Below are positions 25,343 through 36,949 of a stretch of 64,000 bases of DNA, one piece after another. Origin of the DNA: Gonatopus flavifemur (taxonomy: Eukaryota > Arthropoda > Insecta > Hymenoptera > Dryinidae); assembly GCA_018340375.1 (NCBI GenBank), contig JAFFJZ010000025.1, positions 1,441,501 through 1,505,500 on the forward strand, given 5' to 3'. Made by a program: the position numbers and the translations under genes. The notes under the pieces were generated by a model. It was not told the DNA's origin. It saw only the letters and a list, made by a program, of their open reading frames with translations, and ran no database searches. Positions within the stretch are counted from its first letter, which is position 1. Every line of letters begins with the position of its first letter.

Positions 25343-25717
25343 CCCATACAGCACCGCGGGGTTTCCTCAACGTTCAGAAGACGTGCTCGATTTCACAGGG
25401 AACGTGCAAATAACGTCTCGGGATGTTCTAAAAACGTCGCATTGCAAGTCCCAGGGACATGCAAATGTCCCGTTTAATTCTATTAATGTCCACCGTGGAA
25501 CTTCGTGTTTGTGAAGGTTGGTTTTCATGAAAGTACGTTTAGAAGACATGACAAGAACGTCCCGTGCTAGATGAAAAGAACGTGATTAAAACGTGTTCAG
25601 GGAAATCAAAAGGCAAAGTACTCTAAACGTTGAAACAACCTGCTCCATGGGGACCAAAACACGCAGAACCAAGCGTACGTTTCCGAAACGTGTAGAGGAC
25701 TTTCTGTGCTGTCTGGG
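25343..25717. mobile_element. 375-bp MITE, CCCAKACAGCAC ends, TA TSD, in an intron
   Basis: The ends are CCCATACAGCAC and the inverse CCCAGACAGCAC, flanked by TA on both sides (25341-25342 and 25718-25719). The interior repeats AACGT/ACGTT many times. It lies in intron 2 of the SAMD3-like gene, so it postdates the CACTA gene. Related termini appear at 49809 and at 61211/61548. Confidence 0.75.
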
Positions 25718-25805
25718 TAATCGGTTCAATGAGAGTCTCTAGCCAGGGTCTGTATTGAAGTTGATCCGCATCCATTGAGTCCAAATGTATTCAAAGCTGA
25801 ATCTA

Positions 25806-26057
25806 CACTGTAAAAGATTTCTATGGGAAAATTCCTATTAATTTATGTGAATTAATTAACATATACATGCGTTAGGAATTTTCCAAACTCGTTCGCAAAT
25901 TCATTATGAAATATTGGGGAAAATCCCATAAAGTTTGGAATTTTCACATGAATTTATGGAGAATTTCATATAAATGTATCGGAAATTGATTTCCCAATCA
26001 TCGATGAGAATTCTCTGGTAAATGTATGCAGGAAAATTCCGATTATTTTTCAAAGTG
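25806..26057. mobile_element. 252-bp CACTG-ended MITE, TA TSD, in an intron
   Basis: The left end is CACTGTAAAA and the inverted right end CACTTTGAAAAA, flanked by TA on both sides. The interior is rich in GGAAAATTCC palindromes. The CACTG terminus and 2-bp duplication resemble the surrounding CACTA element, so it may be mobilised by such a transposase. Confidence 0.7.
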
Positions 26058-27066
26058 TACTATACCTGGAATGTATTCAAGGGGACTCAAAAAATGAATG
26101 TTCTGTCTCATTATTCAAATTTCAATTTATGAAGACTACACCGCAATAAATGAGAAAAGAACACAGATCATGTGATGCACGAATGCCGTTGAAAGTGATA
26201 CATTGAATTTTACGTATATTGAGATATGTCCTGTGAGCATTTGATATGACCTAATCTATTCTCAACTTTGGACTCAATTGAATAAAATTTGTATATTTGA
26301 ATAATTTCAAAATATCAGAGATGTCAAAAATGAATATTTTAAATAGGAAAATATAAAATAGTTTCCAAAACCTATTTGAAATACAAGTGGAAAGAGTTTC
26401 ATCAACTCTATTTAGATATAAAATATCAAACAGGTATGTTTTGCATCTAATTTGAATAGTTATTTTAAATATTTGACTTCTCTGTAAAATATGGTTTCCT
26501 AGGAAATCCAAAAAAGTCAAACAGACTGCTATATTCACCACCACTCATAACCGTATTAATAAAACACTTGATTTTATTTGATTGAAAACATACCAAATCT
26601 GCGAATCTGGAAGAATTTTTACTTGTAGTGTCTATATTCAAATTCCCAGGAGTAGATTTTGAAGGCTCAATAGAATTATCTAGTCTTTCAGTCAAACATT
26701 GCCGTTTTGTAGGATTTTCAGAATGCGCTTCTGATCCGGTCAAACGTTTGTTTGTACCGCAATCATTGTTTTCATCGTTTTCTTCGACGTTATGAACAAA
26801 GAAAACTTGTGTTTTCTCAATAACCTCAAATATCTCAGCATCAATTTCAAAGCCTGTTTCATCGGTTATAAAAATTGCACGTTCATTTCCAAGTCCAAAT
26901 TTTTCTTTCACTGAGAATAAATAGAAGACATTGGTCAAGTGAATATGTGCAATGATAGGATATTATCCATACGCAGAAAGGATATTCATACTTTCTTTTC
27001 ATACTTGTCTTCAACAGGACAAAACATAACCTATCACACCAAGTTGATATAAACATTTGGTTGTAT

Positions 27067-27366
27067 CTAGAGATACGTTAGCCTGTCTCCAATATAAAAC
27101 ATTCGAGACACGTTAAATTTCCGAGTTCTCTTGGATTGAGTAATTTTTAAGGGATTTTCTACAGACACGCGAAATTTCCCGTGTATCGAGTCGAAAATTC
27201 GAGCCAGGTGAAAATTTTCGCGTGTCTTGGTCTTGAAAAATTTGAGACACGGAAAGTTGAGCCTGTCTGTGGATAATCCCTTAAGGATTCACTATATTCA
27301 AAAGAATCTGAAAATTTCACGTGTCTTGAATTTCAAAGTTGGAGACAGGTTAGTGTGGCTCTAGAC
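27067..27366. mobile_element. 300-bp MITE with CTAGAG ends, in intron 1
   Basis: The arms CTAGAGATACGTTAGCCTGT and the inverse CTAGAGCCACACTAACCTGT form a ~27-bp TIR. The interior repeats GAGACACG/CGTGTCT in both orientations. No clear TSD was found. Confidence 0.65.
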
Positions 27367-27739
27367 AGAGCCTAAATATTCAGGATATGAAATGCTGTAA
27401 TTTTTCAAATTCTTCCAATAATTGGAATAATTTTTCAAAGAAACAAATAATCCAGATAATTTCAATATTCGTGTGCGAAAATTATTAGGAGCACGTGTTG
27501 AGAAAAATATTTTATGAGATAATGTACTCACCTGCGTTGATGAAATTGTCTAATGTCACTTTTCCGGGCTCTTCACATATAACTTTTACATATTTTAATT
27601 TTCCCTTGCAATTAACTTTTATAGTGAGAGCATCGTGTAATATATTCACAGGTATAGTCGGGAAAAGATCCAAACCACTGTTTGCAAAATCTGCGGACGA
27701 TGCCATTGTATCGAAATTCATGGTCGACTGCGAATAACC

Positions 27740-28142
27740 TTTCGTATTATCAACAACACTGTATGGTGTAAATTGTACAATGCGTCAAAAAGGGAGGAAA
27801 GAATCACACTGTACGGTGTGAATTGAACTCCGATGATGTGAATATCACACTACTTTGTGAATCAGAATACACCTATCAGAATACGGTTTCGATTAAGTAA
27901 ATCTGAAACCCTCTATACAGTGTTGAATATCGGTAACGTCCAAACGGTGCGATAAATTCAAACTTTACAGTGTAAAATGCAAAATAAACCACATTTAATG
28001 TGATTTCAAAACATAAAACACCGTCATTGAAACATGCTATTTACACGGGGTCACTTTTAATCCAACAAAGGTGTGTGATTTCACTCCAAAAAATTCACCA
28101 TTCACTCTGAATCACCACATACACCGTGAATTTTCAACAGTG
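27740..28142. repeat. CACTA right TIR and subterminal repeats
   Basis: The same CACACTGTAYGGTGTGAA-type motifs as at the left end recur here in mixed orientation, ending in TTTTCAACAGTG. Confidence 0.8.
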
Positions 28143-28870
28143 TATTTTAAAACTGTCAAGGAAAATTTACCAGTCGGAGATTTTGTCGTGACTCTCGATT
28201 TCGCGGAAAATTACGCATTCGTTGTTCAAGAAGCTGTTCAAGGATTTCACTGGAACAACAATCAAGCAACTGTTCACCCATTTGTCGTTTATTACAGAAA
28301 TCAAATCACGAACGGAATTGATCATCTATCCTATGTTGGCATATCAGATTGTTTGAATCACGACACAATTGCGGTGTACATGTTTCAGAAAAAAGTGATC
28401 AATTTTCTCAAAGAAAAATTTCCAGTCGTTAACACGATCAAATATTTCACTGACGGGGCACCGCAACAGTACAAAAACAGAAAAAACTTCAACAACATAG
28501 CATATCATCTGAATGATCATGAGGTAGCTGCTGAGTGGCATTTTTTTGCTACGGCACATGGTAAAGGAGCCTGTGATGGGGTTGGAGGCACCTTGAAGAG
28601 AATGGCCAGGAGATTTTGCTCACAGAGCGGCACAGAAAATGAAATTTCAACAGCTGAGAAATTGTTTGAATGGGCTTTTGTGAGTTTGAAAAATGACAAT
28701 GTGTTTGATTGTTCAATCGCGGATTATAATGCTGCAGCTGATTTTCTCAAGTAAAGGCATGAGAAGAGTGGAGCAATAAAAGGTGCTTTTTCGATCCACT
28801 CTATATCCGTAATCGATGAAGCAACACTCCAGGTCAAGAAGTATCCGTCAAGCTCAACTGCAAAAATAGC
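28143..28870 (+). pseudogene. Repetitive arthropod RNase H-like gene, 3' part
   Basis: The frame continues directly from the exon ending at 19304. It holds GDFVVTLDFAENYAFVVQEA, QGFHWNNNQATVHPFVVYY, KYFTDGAPQQYKNRKNF and AEWHFFATAHGKGACDGVGG. A TAA at 28752-28754 interrupts it, but the same frame continues (RHEKSGAIKG) to a TGA at 28868-28870. The spaced Asp and Glu residues in FAENY, FTDG and AEWHF suggest a DDE/RNase H-like nuclease core; that is an inference. With the 5' part it forms one gene of normal domain order, inactivated by three stops and the CACTA insertion. Confidence 0.88.
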
Positions 28871-30626
28871 TAAATTGTGATCAATTAAATTTTTTTTATT
28901 TATATTTGTTACGTTAATTCGAAGATTTTATGAAATCGAATGATTTATTTTGAAAATAAAATATAATTTGTCAACATGAAATGTAACACTTTCCCTATAA
29001 CCCGATGGATGAATCATAGATCAGAATATATGGTTCCACGCGCATCGCTCTACAAAAACATTCATAACTTCCACAATTTCTGAGTCCCCCAAAAAATTGA
29101 GAAACGAGAATTCGCGAGAAACTCAAGGCTACTGAGATGATTTTTTTCGGATCTTGGAAAATGGACTTTTTACAAAAAATCAATTCAAAGGAGAAAAAAT
29201 TTTTTTCTCATTATTACTTTTTGACAAAAATATTTTTCAAAAAATTATTCTCAAAAGTACACTCAATCATGAGTTTGATTCATTTCATTGGAAAGTTTCA
29301 TAAATAACGACAGAATATTGGAGAGCTTCCCGTTGGAACTGGAACGGGCTGATTTCACCCGATGTACATTATACAGTATAAATGAATATGTTTAGAACAT
29401 TTCAGTTATTCTTAAAGAATGACATTGAAAGCTCATGGGCCCTCATAGGTTTCTTTCAGATGTGCTATCTGGGATCGGACGTCAGCTTTAGAAAGATGTG
29501 GGTCAGGTAAGAAACATTATCTCAGAATTCTCCATAACATCATACAAACTGTGAGATAGTGAAATTTTACATTCTACCTCATATTTTTTTCAATTGCAAA
29601 CACAGGCAGATAAAAGAACATAATTCAATTGACGTATTCTCTGAAGTAGCCAAAGTAACTGGACCATATAATTATTTCATTGGACTAAAACATTGGACAT
29701 TCGAATTTTGCTAATTACCTGATGGAGCTCCATCGAGTTCCATGATTGTTGAACCGTTCGAAGTTTCCGGAAGTGTCAGCACTTTGTTCCCCGATTTCCG
29801 AACTCTCTGTGTAGTCTCCTGACTCGAAGTGAAAATCGAAGCGTTCGATGTTGATGGCATCACTGTAACTGTGAGGATGACTGATTTAAATGTATTATTG
29901 TGAAGTTATAGAACGTAGACAGTCCTTGGAACGTAGATAGAACAAACATTCTGAATAAGCTCATAAAGATTTGGCTTTTTGAAGGTTCAGAAGGAGACTT
30001 CTTCAGGGTATCGTGAAGAAGCCATCCGCAATAATAGTGAAACGTCAGCAATCAACTGATACACGACGGAGCTACACTCCAGGAGCTCAAACCCTGTATC
30101 CTCATGATGGTCACGAAGAACACTCAGCGAACCATTGCTGAAACAACTAAGTTTATTTCGAGTCATGAAAATCCATAAAGGATGCTTCCGATTGCGGAAG
30201 TCCTTGACCCCAGGGGCTATGAATCAGCCGATGGGAGTTCATTTTTATAGTCTCTGGAGCCATGGGCTTCCGCAATCGCATTCACGTCCGGATATATGTA
30301 ACAGAAACGGTTGCCCTGGGCATAAATTTCGCAATCAGCAAGAGAAAAGGATCCTCATAAATTTCGGGAGAACAATTTTTGGATTACTTAGAATTTTATC
30401 AGTACGCGAAAGTTGAAGATTCTCCTGTTGCACGAACATTCGGTCCTTGCTTAGGAATCTTTAGAGAAGTACTAACAATAACTCAAAGAGAAAGGTGAAA
30501 TGTCCAGAAAATGGGACTTCTCTCAAATCCTACAAGCAGTATAGAGCTTCAAAATAATTTAAGGAAGATTGTAATCAAAAATTCGTCGGTCATTCTTTTG
30601 TGCTGTCTGGATTCATCATTTCATAA
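28871..30626. other. AT-rich stretch, no recognised gene
   Basis: There is no protein similarity. Poly-T and poly-A runs occur near 29140-29240. A short hairpin (CTTCCGATTGCGGAAG) lies near 30187, with a related CTTCCGCAATCG at about 30267. A GTGCTGTCTGG motif at about 30600 resembles the end of the MITE at 25343, but I found no partner end. Confidence 0.45.
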
Positions 30627-30917
30627 TCAGGAATGAATGATTAATTTGTCCAAATGAATACCAATGGAGCCTTCCAAAGTAGCTGACCTGATCATCTGGT
30701 CAGCTACTTCGGAAGGCTCCAATGACTCACTAATTTCTTGATTTTCATTATTTTCTATTTCAGATTCCGCAGATTTTTCAGACGCGTCATCCTTCAAATT
30801 GTATGCCAACTCATGGGTATAATTTTGCAACTCCCCACTCAGCTTTCCTATGAAATGTTCGATGGATAATGCACCTGTGCATACTTGTTCCTGAACTTGC
30901 TGAATCTTCGATACCAA
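30627..30917 (-). CDS. Unrecognised acidic ORF
   Basis: It is 96 residues starting MVSKIQQVQEQVCTGAL, with a coiled-coil-like, Asn/Glu/Ser-rich middle (SAESEIENNENQEISES). I do not recognise it. Its C-terminal codons lie in the hairpin at 30665-30721, which forms the left end of a TA-flanked element, so the 3' end at least is transposon sequence. It may be a fragment of that element's gene or chance. Confidence 0.25.
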   Translation of the reverse strand: MVSKIQQVQEQVCTGALSIEHFIGKLSGELQNYTHELAYNLKDDASEKSAESEIENNENQEISESLEPSEVADQMIRSATLEGSIGIHLDKLIIHS

Positions 30918-33119
30918 TAGTGTATTTTCCTTTTTTCGTTAAAACACAATACTTGTTTCGTTTGTCAAATATTTTGTGCGAGCGTTCTTATGCACATTCA
31001 TTGGGATTTCTAAAATAAACATTATCATATCAGAACACATGATCATGGTATTACTCAGACTCAGGGCTGGATTGAGGAGGGTTGAGGGGTATGATGCCAT
31101 TCGAGGTCCTCTTCAAGGTAAAAAGCGGGGAAAGCAATGTACCTCTGAATTTTTTGCATCAATGTAGCTTCCTCAAATGAAGCCCCCTAGTGAGCGAGGC
31201 CCGGGGCTATAGCCCTCCCGTAGACCCCCTCTTGATCCAGGTTTTCTCAGACTGAATAGTCACCGATGAAATCACGTTGCCTCCTCGTGGAGTGGAGAGT
31301 GAAGAATGGGAACGATGAATACAATCTAGGGAAAAGTGCAACTATACTTGTTAGGAAAAATGATTCAACATTTACTAACCCGCGGTAGTTATTGAGACCG
31401 CGCTAATGAGTGAAATTTATAGGAGAAGACGTCGGGAAAAAAGCGGTTGTCTACGGTCTCGGGTAGGTTTCATTTTCTTCTCCGTCTGCTTCGTCGCAGA
31501 GAACATTTTGATGGTAAGGAAGGGGAACTATCTCAAGCTGCAACATGAATTTGAATTGGGTGGTGAGAAAACTTTCTTGTCTGCTGTGGTCATTCAAGGA
31601 AAAGGAGAAAGAAAAAGTGGTACATCGATATCGATATTTTCCAGTACGGTAAGATAGTTCATGGTTGAGATTCTTCCTTTCGGTCGGTCACCTACATAGA
31701 AGTTTGTATGTACAAGCGTATTGGTCCGTGCGTCCCGTTACGGTGACGTTTACGTTCACTTACGCGGGTGCTAATGAAGGAAGGTAGTAGGGCCTGTATA
31801 TATGTATATGGGGCATTCCAAAAAATTTTGAAAAACTTTTCCCCTCGACCTCTCCAAATTGGTCGAGGATTTTTTGGCTTGTTTATCTGCTTCCAAAGGA
31901 CTCCCATGAATTTTTTCAGATTTCTTTCTCCGCTCGTTTTGGAGTTATGAACTTTTTTATGCATAAAAACCCGCCCTATCCTAAAAATCTGAAAAAATTC
32001 TCGAAAATACTTTGACCGATACTGAACACTCACCCACTTTTAAAAAAGTGGGCCGGATGGTCCTTCTATTCTTTTTTCAATTTTTCTTCAATTTTTAATC
32101 GATTTTTCTCTTCAAATCCATTATGACAAGGTCACAAAATGGAATTGAGGTGGAGAATTCCTCACCGTGGTTGAGCCTTATGTTTTGAGGATCGCTGACA
32201 AACGATTCCAGTGTCGACATGACTCCATCACGTCGGGATCAAGGTCAAATGAAGGTCAAACACCTTAAATCGGATGATATAATTTTTTTGATCCCGGATT
32301 CTGAAAGAACGGAAAATTTCACGTCTGAATATCCATTGACTTGGTAGTCAAAATAACCTCTGAAGGTCATTTGGAGGTAATGAACTGGCGGGATCGTTTT
32401 TGTGACTTCCCGGCTGATATCTTCGCTAGGAACAGGTCTTAAACCAATCGACTTTCATGTTTTGAAGGTCACTGATCACGATCCCGATGTCGACATACTC
32501 CATCACGTCGGGATCAAGGTCACGTGACTTCTAAATGACCTTCAGAGGTTGTTTTAATCAAGAAGTCAATGCGTATTCGGACGTAAAATTTTCCGTTCTT
32601 TCAGAATCCAGGGTGAAAAAAATTATACCATTCAATTTGAGGTGTTTGACCTTCATTTGACCTTTATCCCGACGTGATGGAGTCATGTCGACACTGGAAT
32701 CGTAATCAGCGACCCTCAAAACATGGAGGTCAACCACGGTGAGGAATTCTCCACCCCAATTCCATTTTGTGGCCTTGTAATAATGGATTTGAAGAGAAAA
32801 ATCGATTACAAATTGAAGAAAAATTGAAAAAAAAAATAGAAGAACCATCCGGCCCACTTTTTTAAAAGTGGGGGGGTGTTCAGTATCGGTCAAAGTATTG
32901 TTGAGAATTTTTCCAGATTTTTAGATTAGGGCGGGTTTTTATGCATAAAAAAATTCATAACTCCAAAACGAGCGGAGAAAAAAATCAAAAAGAATTCATG
33001 GGAGTCCTTTGAAAGCAGATAAACAAGCCAAGAAATCCTCCCAGGTCAACTTTGATTGGTTGGGAAGTGATGTGGTCATGAGCAGATGATCAGGTCAGCT
33101 TCTTCGGAAGGCTCCATTG
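30661..33119. mobile_element. TA-flanked TIR element, 2459 bp, containing a foldback
   Basis: The left end CCAATGGAGCCTTCC (30661) matches the inverse of the right end (33119) over about 37 bp, down to a TGACCTGATCATCTG block. TA flanks both sides (30659-30660 and 33120-33121). The left TIR itself folds into a 56-bp hairpin (30665-30721). There is no recognisable transposase. Inside lies the large foldback at 31864-33046. Confidence 0.65.
31864..33046. repeat. Large foldback, arms ~530-560 bp
   Basis: The arms, about 31864-32390 and 32480-33046, are near-perfect inverted repeats. Shared blocks include GGCTTGTTTATCTGCTT, CCGATACTGAACAC, TTTTAAAAAAGTGGGCCGG and ACTCCATCACGTCGGGAT. The loop is short. 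No TSD was found. The arms repeat AAGGTCA-type motifs, as in the foldback at 11946-13093, and are otherwise AT-rich and non-coding. Confidence 0.85.
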
Positions 33120-35188
33120 TATGTGAAGTTTGCGTTAAACGTTACTAAACTTTGTACCTGTCCCGAATTTTATTCCGATTTGTGGTAAAAATAGTGACTA
33201 TTGTGGTTGAATGGGCAGGATATTTTTTTCCGTATAGAACATCCCGTTTATACACATATTTTTCATGGTAAAAATGAAACACCAAAAACCATTTTCAGTC
33301 TCAAATCAATAGTTCCGAAGACATAACTCACGGTTACTCATTCTTTTGTGAACGGAATCGATTGAAATATTGAGGATATGTGCTCAATAGTATACAGATT
33401 GTCACAGACCATGAAATTCAGTGGAAAGCATAATTCGCTGAATGATATTCAATCATAACTCAATGATCGATCGCAGGTTATGTTTATCGTACTTCGAAAA
33501 CAAGAAGTATCAAGTCGGATGAACCTGGAGTTGCAATCTCCAGTGTGAGAATAGCACAAATATCACACGACCAACATCACGAGAACATCAATTTCTCAGA
33601 GTGAAAAATAAATGAAGATTGAATGTTATCGGTTGTACTCATGTACAAACAATGAAAGAATCAGTGGAGAATCGAAATTCTCATGCACTATGACTATTCT
33701 CTTCGTTTTATTTTTCTTGGAGTCCCAAGATAACAATTTGAAGCTCCCTCCTTGGTTTGTGTGGAATTTGCGTGGTGAAGCTTATCAATGTGCGTCGCTT
33801 CGTGAGGGCATGTTATTTGGGTTGTGCGGTTTTGTGAATTTTGTTGAAAACTTCGCTCAACCATGAGGAACATGGTTCTTTCTTACGGAAGGTTTTTTGC
33901 AAATTGAAATTCTCTCGAGACTTTCTCTTTTCAAAGTACTTTGAACAGAATCTTCGATGATCAATGATTTATGATTGACTGACATTTCAAAAATTAGGCT
34001 TTTCACTGAATCCCGTGGTCGTGGCAATCGGTATACTCCTGAGTACACATCTCGAATATTTCATTCACAGGAAAAAAAAATAGAGAGATTCCCCTTAGGA
34101 TGACAATCGAATAATTCACATCATAAGAGGAAAATCTTCTTTCGTCTCATCATGTGAATTATTTGACTTTATATGTTCTTGAAACTAGTGATTTGGGGCC
34201 GAGGATGTTTTTGGTTTTCAATTTTCATCGTGAAAAATATATTTTAAGATAGGAAGTTCTACTTACAAGAATATTTCTTGTTACTTCGATCTGGATATGT
34301 ATATACTCTTTATTATTCATTTAGACCTCTTTTTTGATTTCCCAATATGATCACTGTTCCACGTGATTCCAAGCGCTAAGCAAGTTAAATTTTCTATAAT
34401 TCCAATGAAACTGTTTGTGACAAAAACATGGATAGAACAAATAGAATCTTGTGGAAATAGTTGGATATCCGGATTCACCGACGAAAAGAACATAAGCTGT
34501 GGTTGAAAAATTCAGCGAATCTTACAATCTTTCCTACGGACTCTGGTATTCAGCCGGTGAACGACACATAATCGTGATTGATCCACGTTGTGCGCTTATG
34601 AATAAATTGCTGTTTTCGCGAACTAATAGTCCGATCGATCTGGAATTTCCCGTACAATTAGCCCATGCACTAGGGAACAAGTTTGTCACTGAAAGTTTTC
34701 TGCAACTCATACTTCCTCCACTACTTTTTCAATGCAAAGCATGAAAAACGTGGGTCTCACTTCGAATTAAAAATTTATTGATTTTTCATAAATTTTCGAA
34801 AACTTTCACGATATTATGATCTTCGGGCGAGTTTCACGGATCGGATTGAGTGTTGATGAACATTGATTTTTGGTACGGAAAAATGTGTAGTTCTTATTTT
34901 TTTTCTCGGAAACTATATATCGTAAAAAAATGGTAAAGGAACACTGACATTGACTTTCCGAGCCCGATCACTCAATACTTTTTCAATTTTCGGAATTCCG
35001 AATTTTTTTTTAAGCATAGAACTGACGGTTCGGACAATACTTCCCCGACTTTCTGAACGCTGAGCGAGTTATTCTCCTCGACACCTCAAGTGTTCAACCT
35101 TCCGAATAGAATTTGGGAATTTTTGTCACCGGGAAAAACATTTGATCCGTGATCGAACTTGCATCTTTGTGATTCAAGATCCGACTCC
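33120..35188. other. AT-rich stretch, no recognised gene
   Basis: Only short open frames occur (for example 33612-33866 and 34499-34744). None shows a family motif I know, and no TIR or LTR is visible. Confidence 0.45.
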
Positions 35189-35534
35189 CTTGTCACTAGT
35201 GCTTCCGCAATACGAGACGATACGATATTTTCTGAAACATTGTCTTGTTCTTGAAAAAGATGAAAATAATGATATCGTCTTGTTCTTGAATGATTCTTGT
35301 AATGAATCATCTTGACCTTGTCTTGAAAATACCTCAAGAATATTGATCTTGTCGATAAATTTTCAGAATTTTATATGTTTAAGGAAATATATAAATATGT
35401 ATACATGTTTTACAGTGCAGCTACTGGTGGAAGTTTATTGCTCCAGCAATGAAACTCACTATCTTCACAGTGGAACAACATTTCTCTGATTGAAATAATT
35501 AAGAGAGGAAACGCAACATTACAGACGATCCCTT

Positions 35535-35883
35535 CACGGAGAGGAAAAATTTGCTGACGCAGCAAATCGAGGTATTATATAAAGAATAGCCAAATTTTTT
35601 GCTCACCTAGCTGAAAATTTGCCATAACAGCAATCGTGTTAGTTACGACAGCAATTTTTTAGCTGTGGCAGCAAAAAATGTTTGCTCCGCCAGCAAATTT
35701 TCAGTATTATATACAGAACAGCAGACAAATTTTGCTGGGATAGCAAACAATTTTTGCTGCCACAGCTAAAATTCGCTGTCGCAGCTAACATGATTGCTGG
35801 AACAGCAAATAGTTTGCTGCTCTGGCAACAAGAATCCAGCAAAAGTAGATTTCGCTGCCACAGCGGATTCCTTTTTCTCCGTG
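35535..35883. mobile_element. CACGGAG MITE, copy 1 (AGCAAA-hairpin type), TSD TT
   Basis: It is 349 bp with CACGGAGAGG and inverted CACGGAGAAAAAG ends, flanked by TT on both sides. The interior is an array of short hairpins of the form TTTGCTG...CAGCAAA. It is the same family as 43331-43680 and 46226-46595. Relative to copy 3 it lacks one hairpin unit near its right end. Confidence 0.88.
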
Positions 35884-36949
35884 TTTTGTCCACGTTGCCT
35901 CCACGCAGATGCGACGTGATGCGGTAGGTGTGCTGGTAGGGTACTGCACTTCTCCTAGATATAGTGTACTCATTATACTACAAGTTCATAAGATTTGAAC
36001 GAAAAAGACAGCGGATTTCGAATATTGCTCACTGTTTGATCGTAGCACCTGTAGCAGAGCAATTCGTCGCACACTACAATTACACACTCTCATTACACGG
36101 CAATTAGAAAGTGAGGATCGAAGATATTTCATACCTTTGGCTGTCAATCCCTTCCAAGTTCAGTGGGTCATGACACTCTTAGAGCAACGGGTGTGTGTTC
36201 TCTTCGATTATCTTTCCATGTGTAAAGTATTTGGTGTAATTAGTTTTCATCCCCTCGCGATCCACTGTGATTACGTTACCTCCGAATTCCTCTGGGAATA
36301 TGCCGTTATCGAGTATTAATTCTTGACGCGGTTCCTCATCTTGGGCATCTTCTGCTGGACACCTCCAAATTCTATCGTCGATCGTCACTGGACCAGAAAA
36401 TATCCCCCGACTTTTCCACGGTGCACCGCAACGGTTGTATGTATGAATGAGTGGATGACGCGTGAATCCTGGCCAGATTCATTTCTCCATTTCGGGTTCT
36501 TTGGATAGAGTACTTGTGTACCTTTCAACTGACCCATCTTTGTAAACTCCGTCATAGGGAGTTTATTCTTTGGAGTCTATATTATATTGTGATTCGTGAA
36601 TTATAGTGTCAAAACTAAACACTCGTCCTTTTTTTTTCTTTTCTAAACACAAAAAGAGACGGAATCTATTTCCTCTTCCTTCAATCTGCAGTTCGCTTCT
36701 CATCCGTATTTTATATCTTTCAGTCACTACGTCGAGTCGATTCATTTGTCAGCTAATTTAATTTTCTCAGTATTCTCATCAATTGAGAAGTCCTTTCAAT
36801 TTCAATTGTTATTTTCTATGTCAACACGGCAAAGGTCGAACACTTGCGTATTATGACGTTTTGTCTTTCATGAATAATTTCCTCATACGCGGTAAATTAT
36901 CAAATCCCTGAACACTTGGGGCAACGGCCCAACATATTGGACCAACGGT

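Larger units (their letters stand above)
23413..27721 (-). pseudogene. SAMD3-like accessory gene inside the CACTA element, six exons
   Basis: Six exons join with GT-AG introns: 27721-27532 (donor GTGAGT), 26910-26594 (acceptor TTATTCTCAG, donor GTATGT), 25068-24823, 24690-24376 (donor GTGAGT), 24296-23963 (donor GTACGT) and 23733-23413. Exons 1-2 encode a beta-grasp segment: VKVICEEPGKVTLDNFI, KEKFGLGNERAIFI, then DETGFEIDAEIFEVI, which looks like a CIDE-N or PB1 domain. Exon 3 has VVDMMIARYGNTPS, exon 4 AFFDSATRSGYFSWRLRTL, exon 5 YKDWDKTTRAYFAPLR and exon 6 PYILAVGPNRGAISSYFIV, KAHYVFNIKF and REVRTWLMN. This matches the proteins named SAMD3-like in databases, from memory. Breaks are one TGA in exon 3 (SSRK-stop-LVN) and one frameshift near 24157. 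The role is unknown; its place in the element suggests an accessory transposition factor or captured gene. Confidence 0.8.
19305..28142 (-). mobile_element. CACTA (EnSpm-like) transposon, 8838 bp, with accessory gene
   Basis: The left end reads CACTGTTAGAAATTTCA and the inverted right end CACTGTTGAAAATTCA. Subterminal regions (19305-19790 and 27740-28142) are packed with short repeats such as CACACTG and GTGTGAA in both orientations, a CACTA hallmark. The flanks are TG (19303-19304) and TA (28143-28144). Taking these as a 2-bp duplication with one mutation restores the interrupted host frame exactly (QQSQ then YFKTVKEN). The element carries a CACTA transposase (20268-22810) and a spliced SAMD3-like gene (23413-27721), both on the minus strand, plus three smaller MITEs in introns of the latter. 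Confidence 0.92.

Noticed and set aside
31406..31657. 83-residue plus-strand open frame
   Set aside because: Inside the TA-flanked repeat element, no recognisable motif.
35535..35883. Regular short repeats resembling a CRISPR-like array
   Set aside because: The repeats are palindromic AGCAAA hairpins inside a TIR-bounded MITE in a eukaryotic genome; there are no unique spacers or cas genes.
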